A program made the position numbers and the translations under genes. The notes beneath the pieces were generated by a model that was not told the DNA's origin, searched no databases, and was given only the letters and a program-made list of their open reading frames with translations. From assembly GCF_050948215.1 (NCBI RefSeq), contig NW_027488951.1, forward strand, positions 62,001 through 126,000: 64,000 bases of DNA, written 5' to 3'. Of this stretch, positions 54,276-64,000 are shown piece by piece. Position 1 is the stretch's first letter. Every line of letters starts with the position of its first letter. The stretch comes from Halictus rubicundus. Lineage: Eukaryota; Arthropoda; Insecta; Hymenoptera; Halictidae.

Positions 54276-57200
54276 CCTCTACAATATCGTATCCTGTATC
54301 CTATCCTGTCGTCTTTACTATCCTATCCTCTATCCTATCCTATCCTCTATCCTATCCTATTCTCTATCCTATCCTATCCTCTATCCTATCCTATCCTCTC
54401 TCCTATCCTATCCTCTATCCTATACTATCCTCTATCCTATCCTATCCTCTATAATATCGTATCCTGTATCCTATCCTGTCGTCTTTACTATCCTATCCTC
54501 TATCCTATCCTATCCTCTATCCTATCCTATTCTCTATCCTATCCTATCCTCTATCCTATCCTATCCTCTCTCCTATCCTATCCTCTATCCTATCCTATCC
54601 TCTATCCTATCCTATCCTCCATCCTATCCTATCGTCTATCCTATAATATCATCTATCCTATCCTATTCTCTATCCTATCCTATATTCTATCCTATCCTAT
54701 CCTCAATTCTTTCCTATGCTCTATCATCTGCTCTATCCTCTCCTATCCTCAATCCTATCCTATCCTCTATCCTATCCTATCCTCTATAATATCGTATCCT
54801 GTATCCTATCCTGTCGTCTTTACTATCCTATCCTCTATCCTATCCTATCCTCTATCCTATCCTATTCTCTATCCTATCCTATCCTCTATCCTATCCTATC
54901 CTCTCTCCTATCCTATCCTCTATCCTATCCTATCCTCTATCCTATCCTATCCTCCATCCTATCCTATCCTCTATCCTATAATATCATCTATCCTATCCTA
55001 TTCTCTATCCTATCCTATATTCTATCCTATCCTATCCTCTATCCTATCCTCCATCCTATCCTATCCTCTATCCTATAATATCATCTATCCTATCCTATTC
55101 TCTATCCTATCCTATATTCTATCCTATCCTATCCTCAATTCTTTCCTATGCTCTATCATCTGCTCTATCCTCTCCTATCCTCAATCCTATCCTATCCTCT
55201 ATCCGATCCTATCCTCTATCCTATCCAATCCTATATCCTATCCTCTATCCTATCCTATCCTCCATCCTATCCTATCCTCTATCCTATCCTATCCTCTACA
55301 ATATCGTATCCTGTATCCTATCCTGTCGTCTTTACTATCCTATCCTCAATCCTATCCTATCCTCTATCGTCTCCTATCCTCTATGCTATCCAATCCCCTA
55401 TGTTATCCTCTATCCTATCCTATCCTCTATAATATCCTTTCCTCTATCCTATCCTATCCTCTGTCCTATCCTATCCTCTATATTATAATATCCTCTATCC
55501 TATCCAATCGTCAATCCTATCCTTTATCCTATCCTCTATCCTATCCTCTATCCTATCCTGCTCTATCCTATCCTATCCTCTATCCTATCCTGCTCTATCC
55601 TATCCTACCCTCTATCCTATCCTATCCTCTATCCTATCTTATCCTCTATCCTATCCTATCCTCCATCCTATCCTATCCTCTATCCTATAATATCATCTAT
55701 CCTATCCTATTCTCTATCCTATCCTATATTCTATCCTATCCTATCCTCAATTCTTTCCTATGCTCTATCATCTGCTCTATCCTCTCCTATCCTCAATCCT
55801 ATCCTATCCTCTATCCTATCCTATCCTCTATAATATCGTATCCTGTATCCTATCCTGTCGTCTTTACTATCCTATCCTCTATCCTATCCTATCCTCTATC
55901 CTATCCTATTCTCTATCCTATCCTATCCTCTATCCTATCCTATCCTCTCTCCTATCCTATCCTCTATCCTATCCTATCCTCTATCCTATCCTATCCTCCA
56001 TCCTATCCTATCCTCTATCCTATAATATCATCTATCCTATCCTATTCTCTATCCTATCCTATATTCTATCCTATCCTATCCTCTATCCTATCCTCCATCC
56101 TATCCTATCCTCTATCCTATAATATCATCTATCCTATCCTATTCTCTATCCTATCCTATATTCTATCCTATCCTATCCTCAATTCTTTCCTATGCTCTAT
56201 CATCTGCTCTATCCTCTCCTATCCTCAATCCTATCCTATCCTCTATCCGATCCTATCCTCTATCCTATCCAATCCTATATCCTATCCTCTATCCTATCCT
56301 ATCCTCCATCCTATCCTATCCTCTATCCTATCCTATCCTCTACAATATCGTATCCTGTATCCTATCCTGTCGTCTTTACTATCCTATCCTCAATCCTATC
56401 CTATCCTCTATCGTCTCCTATCCTCTATGCTATCCAATCCCCTATGTTATCCTCTATCCTATCCTATCCTCTATAATATCCTTTCCTCTATCCTATCCTA
56501 TTCTCTGTCCTATCCTATCCTCTATATTATAATATCCTCTATCCTATCCAATCCTCAATCCTATCCTTTATCCTATCCTCTATCCTATCCTCTATCCTAT
56601 CCTGCTCTATCCTATCCTATCCTCTATCCTATCCTGCTCTATCCTATCCTACCCTCTATCCTATCCTATCCTCTATCCTATCTTATCCTCTATCCTATCC
56701 TATCCTCCATCCTATCCTATCCTCTATCCTATAATATCATCTATCCTATCCTATTCTCTATCCTATCCTATATTCTATCCTATCCTATCCTCAATTCTTT
56801 CCTATGCTCTATCATCTGCTCTATCCTCTCCTATCCTCAATCCTATCCTATCCTCTATCCGATCCTATCCTCTATCCTATCCAATCCTATATCCTATCCT
56901 CTATCCTATCCTATCCTCCATCCTATCCTATCCTCTATCCTATCCTATCCTCTACAATATCGTATCCTGTATCCTATCCTGTCGTCTTTACTATCCTATC
57001 CTCAATCCTATCCTATCCTCTATCGTCTCCTATCCTCTATGCTATCCCATCCCCTATGTTATCCTCTATCCTATCCTATCCTCTATAATATCCTTTCCTC
57101 TATCCTATCCTATCCTCTGTCCTATCCTATCCTCTATATTATAATATCCTCTATCCTATCCAATCCTCAATCCTATCCTTTATCCTATCCTCTATCCTAT

Positions 57201-60200
57201 CCTGTATCCTATCCTGCTCTATCCTATCCTATCCTCTATCCTATCCTGCTCTATCCTATCCTACCCTCTATCCTATCCTATCCTCTATCCTATCTTATCC
57301 TCTATCCTATCCTATCCTCCATCCTATCCTATCCTCTATCCTATAATATCATCTATCCTATCCTATTCTCTATCCTATCCTATATTCTATCCTATCCTAT
57401 CCTCAATTCTTTCCTATGCTCTATCATCTGCTCTATCCTCTCCTATCCTCAATCCTATCCTATCCTCTATCCGATCCTATCCTCTATCCTATCCAATCCT
57501 ATATCCTATCCTCTATCCTATCCTATCCTCCATCCTATCCTATCCGCTATCCTATAATATCATCTATCCTATCGTATCCTGTATCCTATCCTATCCTCTA
57601 TCGTCTCCTATCCTCTATGCTATCCAATCCACTATGTTATCCTCTATCCTATCCTATCCTCCATAATATCCTATCCTCTATCCTATCCTATCCTCTATCC
57701 TAACCTATCCTCTATCCTATCCTATCCTCTATCCTATCCTATCCTCTATCCTATCCTATCCTGTATCCCATCCTATCCTCTATCCTATCCTATCCTCTAT
57801 CCTATCCTATCCTCCATCCTATCCTATCGTCTATCCTATAATATCATCTATCCTATCCTATTCTCTATCCTATCCTATATTCTATCCTATCCTATCCTCA
57901 ATTCTTTCCTATGCTCTATCATCTGCTCTATCCTCTCCTATCCTCAATCCTATCCTATCCTCTATCCTATCCTATCCTCTATAATATCGTATCCTGTATC
58001 CTATCCTGTCGTCTTTACTATCCTATCCTCTATCCTATCCTATCCTCTATCCTATCCTATTCTCTATCCTATCCTATCCTCTATCCTATCCTATCCTCTC
58101 TCCTATCCTATCCTCTATCCTATCCTATCCTCTATCCTATCCTATCCTCCATCCTATCCTATCCTCTATCCTATAATATCATCTATCCTATCCTATTCTC
58201 TATCCTATCCTATATTCTATCCTATCCTATCCTCTATCCTATCCTCCATCCTATCCTATCCTCTATCCTATAATATCATCTATCCTATCCTATTCTCTAT
58301 CCTATCCTATATTCTATCCTATCCTATCCTCAATTCTTTCCTATGCTCTATCATCTGCTCTATCCTCTCCTATCCTCAATCCTATCCTATCCTCTATCCG
58401 ATCCTATCCTCTATCCTATCCAATCCTATATCCTATCCTCTATCCTATCCTATCCTCCATCCTATCCTATCCTCTATCCTATCCTATCCTCTACAATATC
58501 GTATCCTGTTTCCTATCCTGTCGTCTTTACTATCCTATCCTCAATCCTATCCTATCCTCTATCGTCTCCTATGCTCTATGCTATCCAATCCCCTATGTTA
58601 TCCTCTATCCTATCCTATCCTCTATAATATCCTTTCCTCTATCCTATCCTATTCTCTGTCCTATCCTATCCTCTATATTATAATATCCTCTATCCTATCC
58701 AATCCTCAATCCTATCCTTTATCCTATCCTCTATCCTATCCTCTATCCTATCCTGCTCTATCCTATCCTATCCTCTATCCTATCCTGCTCTATCCTATCC
58801 TACCCTCTATCCTATCCTATCCTCTATCCTATCTTATCCTCTATCCTATCCTATCCTCCATCCTATCCTATCCTCTATCCTATAATATCATCTATCCTAT
58901 CCTATTCTCTATCCTATCCTATATTCTATCCTATCCTATCCTCAATTCTTTCCTATGCTCTATCATCTGCTCTATCCTCTCCTATCCTCAATCCTATCCT
59001 ATCCTCTATCCGATCCTATCCTCTATCCTATCCAATCCTATATCCTATCCTCTATCCTATCCTATCCTCCATCCTATCCTATCCTCTATCCTATCCTATC
59101 CTCTACAATATCGTATCCTGTATCCTATCCTGTCGTCTTTACTATCCTATCCTCAATCCTATCCTATCCTCTATCGTCTCCTATCCTCTATGCTATCCAA
59201 TCCCCTATGTTATCCTCTATCCTATCCTATCCTCTATAATATCCTTTCCTCTATCCTATCCTATCCTCTGTCCTATCCTATCCTCTATATTATAATATCC
59301 TCTATCCTATCCAATCCTCAATCCTATCCTTTATCCTATCCTCTATCCTATCCTCTATCCTATCCTGCTCTATCCTATCCTATCCTCTATCCTATCCTGC
59401 TCTATCCTATCCTACCCTCTATCCTATCCTATCCTCTATCCTATCTTATCCTCTATCCTATCCTATCCTCCATCCTATCCTATCCTCTATCCTATAATAT
59501 CATCTATCCTATCCTATTCTCTATCCTATCCTATATTCTATCCTATCCTATCCTCAATTCTTTCCTATGCTCTATCATCTGCTCTATCCTCTCCTATCCT
59601 CAATCCTATCCTATCCTCTATCCTATCCTATCCTCTATAATATCGTATCCTGTATCCTATCCTGTCGTCTTTACTATCCTATCCTCTATCCTATCCTATC
59701 CTCTATCCTATCCTATTCTCTATCCTATCCTATCCTCTATCCTATCCTATCCTCTCTCCTATCCTATCCTCTATCCTATCCTATCCTCTATCCTATTCTA
59801 TCCTCCATCCTATCCTATCCTCTATCCTATAATATCATCTATCCTATCCTATTCTCTATCCTATCCTATATTCTATCCTATCCTATCCTCTATCCTATCC
59901 TCCATCCTATCCTATCCTCTATCCTATAATATCATCTATCCTATCCTATTCTCTATCCTATCCTATATTCTATCCTATCCTATCCTCAATTCTTTCCTAT
60001 GCTCTATCATCTGCTCTATCCTCTCCTATCCTCAATCCTATCCTATCCTCTATCCGATCCTATCCTCTATCCTATCCAATCCTATATCCTATCCTCTATC
60101 CTATCCTATCCTCCATCCTATCCTATCCTCTATCCTATCCTATCCTCTACAATATCGTATCCTGTATCCTATCCTGTCGTCTTTACTATCCTATCCTCAA

Positions 60201-60303
60201 TCCTATCCTATCCTCTATCGTCTCCTATCCTCTATGCTATCCAATCCCCTATGTTATCCTCTATCCTATCCTATCCTCTATAATATCCTTTCCTCTATCC
60301 TAT
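54034..60303 (+). repeat. 612/432-bp HOR domain, third and largest instance
   Basis: Landmark ATGs at 54,034, 54,716, 55,148, 55,760, 56,192, 56,804, 57,416, 57,911, 58,343, 58,955, 59,567 and 59,999 give steps 682, 432, 612, 432, 612, 612, 495, 432, 612, 612, 432. A secondary 3,195-bp step (54,716 to 57,911; 55,148 to 58,343) shows that a multi-unit block was itself duplicated. The longest stop-free frame in the window lies here (54,252-57,557, 1,101 codons) and follows from repeat periods divisible by 3. No gene is supported. Confidence 0.88.
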
Positions 60304-61331
60304 CCAATCCTCTATCCTATCCTCTATCCTATCCTCTATCCTATCCTGCTCTATCCTATCCTATCCTCTATCCTATCCTATCCTCTATCCTATCTTATCC
60401 TCTATCCTATCCTATCCTCTATCCTATCCTATCCTCTATCGTATTCTATCCTCTATCCTATCCTATCCTCTATAATATAGTATCCTCTATAATATCGTAT
60501 CCTGTATCCTATCCTGTCCTCTTTCCTATCCTATCCTCATTCCTATCCTATCCTCTATCCTTTGGTATCCTCTATCCTATCCAATCCTCTATCCTATCCT
60601 ATCCTCTATCCTATCCTATGCTCCATCCTATCCTATCCTATATCCTATCCTATCCTCTATCCTATCCTATCCTCTATCCTATCCTATCCTCTATCCTATC
60701 CTATCCTCTATAATATCGTATCCTCTATAATATCGTATCCTGTATCCTATCCTGTAATCTATCCTATCCTAACATCAATCCTATCCTATCCTCTATCCTA
60801 TAATATCCTCTATCCTATCCTATCCTCTATCCTATCCAATCCTCTACCGTCTCCTATCCTGTATCCGATCCAATCCCCTATCCTCTATCCTATCCTATTC
60901 TCTATCCTATCCTCTATCGTATCCTATCCTCTATCCTATCCTATCCTCTATCCTATCCTATCCTCTATCCTATCCTATCCTCTATCCTATCCTATCCTCT
61001 ATCCTATCCTATCCTCTATCCTATCCTATCCTCTCCTCTATCCTATCCTATCCTCTATCCTATCCTATCCTCTATAATATCGTATCCTGTATCCTATCCT
61101 GTCCCCTTTCCTATCCTATCCTCAATCCTATCCTATCCTCTATCCTTTGGTATCCTCTATCCTATCCAATCCTCTATCCTATCCTATCCTCTATCCTATC
61201 CTATGCTCTATCCTATCCTATCCTATATCCTATCCTATCCTCTATCCTATCCTATCCTATCCTCTATCCTATCCTATCCTCTATCCTATCCTATCCTCTA
61301 TCCTATCCTATCCTCTATCCTATCCTATCCT

Positions 61332-61382
61332 CTATAATATCGTATCCTCTATAATATCGTATCCTCTATAATATCGTATCCT
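61332..61382 (+). repeat. Three tandem CTATAATATCGTATCCT variant units
   Basis: Three identical 17-mers starting at 61,332, 61,349 and 61,366, followed by GTATCCTATCCTGTAATC. Most of the window has this variant as one or two copies before the GTATCC unit. Confidence 0.9.
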
Positions 61383-61885
61383 GTATCCTATCCTGTAATC
61401 TTTCCTATCCTATCATCAATCCTATCCTATCCTCTATCCTATAATATCCTCTATCCTATCCAATCCTCTACCGTCTCCTATCCCATATCCGATCCAATCC
61501 CCTATCCTCTATCCTATCCTATTCTCTATCCTATCCTCTATCGTATCCTATCCTCTATCCTATCCTATCCTCTATCTTCTCCTATCCTCTTTCCTATCCT
61601 ATCCTCAACCCTATCCCATCCTCAATTCTATCGTATACTCCATACTATCCTATCCGCTATCCTATCCTATCCTCTATCCTATAATATCCTCTATCCTATC
61701 CAATCCTCTATCCTATCCTCTATTCTATCCTTTATCCTATCCTATCCTCTATCCGTATCCTATCCTCTATCCTATCCTATCCTCTATCCTATCCTATCCT
61801 CTGTCCTATCCTATCCTCTATCCTATTCTATCCTCTATCCTATCCTATCCTCTATCCTATCCTATCCTCTATCCTATCCTATCCT

Positions 61886-61970
61886 CTATAATATCGTATC
61901 CTCTATAATATCGTATCCTCTATAATATCGTATCCTCTATAATATCGTATCCTCTATAATATCGTATCCT
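61886..61970 (+). repeat. Five tandem CTATAATATCGTATCCT variant units
   Basis: Five identical 17-mers starting at 61,886, 61,903, 61,920, 61,937 and 61,954, followed by GTATCCTATCCTGTCC. This is the longest run of a single non-canonical unit that I found, and shows amplification at the level of the single 17-mer. Confidence 0.92.
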
Positions 61971-62106
61971 GTATCCTATCCTGTCCTCTTTCCTATCCTA
62001 TCCTCAATCCTATCCTATCCTCTATCCTTTGGTATCTTCTATCCTATCCAATCATCTATCCTATCCTATCCTCTATCCTATCCTATCCTCTATCCTATCC
62101 TATCCT

Positions 62107-62157
62107 CTATAATATCGTATCCTCTATAATATCGTATCCTCTATAATATCGTATCCT
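62107..62157 (+). repeat. Three tandem CTATAATATCGTATCCT variant units
   Basis: Units start at 62,107, 62,124 and 62,141, followed by GTATCCTATCCTGTAATC as in the 61,332 cluster. It probably shares origin with that cluster. Confidence 0.9.
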
Positions 62158-63806
62158 GTATCCTATCCTGTAATCTTTCCTATCCTATCATCAATCCTAT
62201 CCTATCCTCTATCGTCTCCTATCCTCTATCCTATCCAATCCCCTATGTTATACTCTATCCCATCTTATCCTCTATCCTATCCTATCCTCCATCCTATCCT
62301 ATACCCTATCCTATCCTATCCTCTATAATATCGTATCCACTATCATATCCTATCCTCTTTCCTATAATATCATCTATCCTATCCTATCATCTATCCTATC
62401 CTATCCTCTATCGTCTCCTATCCTCTATCCTATCCAATCCCCTATGTTATCCTCTATCCTATCCTATCCTCTATCCTATGCTATCCTCTATCCTATCATA
62501 TCCTCTATCCTATCCTATCCTCTATCCTATCCTCTATCCTATCCTCTATCCTATCCAATCCTCTACCGTCTCCTATTATGTATCCGATCCAATCCCCTAT
62601 CCTCTATCCTATCCTATTCTCTATCCTATCCTCTATCGTATCCTATCCTCTATCCTATCCTATCCTCTATCTTCTCCTATCCACTATCCTATCCTATCCT
62701 CAACCCTATCCTATCCTCAATTCAATCGTATACTCCATACTATCCTATCCGCTATCCTATCCTATCCTCTATCCTATAATATCCTCTATCCTATCCAATC
62801 CTCTATCCTATCCTCTATCCTATCCTCTATTCTATCCTATCCTCTATCCGTATCCTATCCTCTATCCTATCCTATCCTCTATCCTATCCTATCCTCTATC
62901 CTATCCTATCCTCTATCCTATCCTCTATCCTATCCTATCCTCTATCCTATCCTATCCTCTATCCTATCCTATGCTCTATCCTATCCTATCCTATATCCTA
63001 TCCTATCCTCTATCCTATCCTATCCTCTATCCTATCCTATCCTCTATCCTATCCTATCCTCTATCCTATCCTATCCTCTGTCCTATCCTATCCTCTATAA
63101 TATCGTATCCTCTATAATATCGTATCCTGTATCCTATCCTGTAATCTTTCCTATCCTAACATCAATCCTATCCTATCCTCTATCCTATAATATCCTCTAT
63201 CCTATCCTATCCTCTATCCTATCCAATCCTCTACCGTCTCCTATCCTGTATCCGATCCAATCCCCTATCCTCTATCCTATCCTATTCTCTATCCTATCCT
63301 CTATCGTACCCTATCCTCTATACTATCCTATCCTCTATCCTATCCTATCCTCTATCCTATCCTATCCTCTATCCTATCCTATTCTCTATCCTATCCTATC
63401 GTCTATCCTATCCTATCCTGTATACCATCCTATCCTCTATCCTACCCTATCCTCTATCCTATCCTATCCTCTATCCTATCCTATCCTCTGTCCTATCCTA
63501 TCCTCTATCCTATCCTATCCTCTATCCTATCCTATCCTCTATCCTATCCTATCCTCTCCTCTATCCTATCCTATCCTCTATCCTATCCTAACCTCTATAA
63601 TATCGTATCCTCTATAATATCGTATCCTGTATCCTATCCTGTCCCCTTTCCTATCCTATCCTCAATCCTATCCTATCCTCTATTCTTTGGTATCCTCTAT
63701 CCTATCCAATCCTCTATCCTATCCTCTATCCTATCCTCTATTCTATCCTATCCTCTATCCGTATCCTATCCTCTATCCTATCCTATCCTCTATCCTATCC
63801 TATCCT

Positions 63807-63857
63807 CTATAATATCGTATCCTCTATAATATCGTATCCTCTATAATATCGTATCCT
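63807..63857 (+). repeat. Three tandem CTATAATATCGTATCCT variant units
   Basis: Units start at 63,807, 63,824 and 63,841, followed by GTATCCTATCCTGTCCTC, which matches the context after the five-unit cluster. Confidence 0.9.
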
Positions 63858-64000
63858 GTATCCTATCCTGTCCTCTTTCCTATCCTATCCTCAATCCTAT
63901 CCTATCCTCTATCCTTTGGTATCCTCTATCCTATCCAATCATCTATCCTATCCTATCCTCTATCCTATCCTATCCTCTATCCTATCCTATCCTATATCCT

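Larger units (their letters stand above)
1..64000 (+). repeat. 17-bp satellite array, CT(ATCCT)3, filling the window
   Basis: The sequence is a continuous head-to-tail array of CTATCCTATCCTATCCT and its variants. Units with two pentamers (12 bp) or four (22 bp) occur throughout, so unit length follows 2+5n and the deeper repeat is the pentamer ATCCT. The canonical unit has 7 C, 7 T, 3 A and no G on the + strand; every G comes from a variant unit. No stretch of AGGATAGG appears on the + strand, so I see no inversion, and no interrupting mobile element. Such arrays are typical of eukaryotic constitutive heterochromatin. Function is not shown by the sequence. Confidence 0.98.
60304..64000 (+). 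repeat. Distal satellite domain with a different HOR family
   Basis: The ATGCTCTATCATCTGC landmark is absent here. New markers appear instead: TTTGGTATCC at about 60,561, 61,146, 62,028, 63,685 and 63,913; CTACCGTCTCC followed by CCGATCC at about 60,845, 61,468, 62,563 and 63,230; and tandem TATAATATCG units. Spacings are irregular (about 230-1,650 bp). The CAACCC, CAATTC and CCGC cassette occurs near 61,600 and 62,700, so the family is related to the rest. The domain continues past the window. No gene is seen. Confidence 0.8.

Noticed and set aside
54252..57557. 1,101-codon stop-free frame as a repeat protein gene
   Set aside because: All three + frames are open over much of the array, the peptide is only the 17-residue translation of the satellite, overlapping frames give the same peptide, and no non-repeat start or end region exists.
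61886..61970. TATAAT boxes as promoters
   Set aside because: TATAAT arises from a variant 17-mer repeated all over the window, without a partner element or a gene downstream.
1..64000. CRISPR array
   Set aside because: Repeats are direct and periodic, but there are no unique spacers of similar length; all intervening sequence is also satellite, and there are no cas genes.
1..64000. Triplex (H-DNA) forming mirror repeat
   Set aside because: The C/T strand is interrupted by A every five bases, so it is not a continuous polypyrimidine tract.
1..64000. Functional centromere with CENP-B boxes
   Set aside because: I saw no CENP-B box-like motif (TTCG....A..CGGG), and a 17-bp simple satellite alone does not show centromere function. 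A CENP-A ChIP experiment would be needed.
1..64000. True telomere
   Set aside because: Units are CCTAT-based with ordered HORs. No run of a known telomere repeat such as CCTAA or CCCTAA was seen, only isolated CCTAACC units.
1..64000. Minus-strand genes
   Set aside because: AGGATAGGATAGGATAG carries TAG in every unit, and the 17-bp period moves it through all frames, so no minus-strand frame stays open.

Overview
The whole 64 kb window is one satellite DNA array. I found no gene, RNA gene, transposon, CRISPR array or unique sequence. The base unit is the 17-mer CTATCCTATCCTATCCT, i.e. CT followed by three ATCCT pentamers. Shorter (12 bp) and longer (22 bp) units with two or four pentamers are interspersed. 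All units run head-to-tail in one orientation; the opposite strand reads AGGATAGGATAGGATAG. This points to eukaryotic heterochromatin (pericentromeric, sex-chromosome or B-chromosome type). The sequence alone does not identify the species.

Mutated units act as fixed landmarks and recur in a set order, which shows nested higher-order repeats (HORs): a ~1.14 kb HOR, 612-bp and 432-bp HORs, a ~2.41 kb HOR, a 5,035-bp unit, and a ~17.3-17.7 kb tandem duplication.

Layout: 1-2,917 is left flank made of the 1.14 kb HOR. 2,918-20,190 is copy 1 of the long duplication and 20,191-37,922 is copy 2, nearly identical except for a few indels and point changes. 37,923-42,506 is a more homogeneous stretch with a partial copy of the end of the long unit. 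42,507-47,153 repeats the first 5.3 kb of the window. 47,142-54,275 holds two starts of a 5,035-bp unit. ~54,034-60,303 is the largest expansion of the 612/432-bp HORs. 60,304-64,000 is a different HOR family, marked by TTTGGTATCC and by runs of TATAATATCG units.

The array has many long stop-free frames on the + strand, up to 1,101 codons, but they follow from the repeat itself. The canonical unit contains no stop codon in any + frame, and three 17-mers (51 nt) translate to the same 17-residue repeat in every frame. The minus strand is closed by TAG in every unit. I annotate none of these frames as genes. What is of interest is the evolutionary record: duplication junctions, local amplifications, conversion-like patches and the strand asymmetry.
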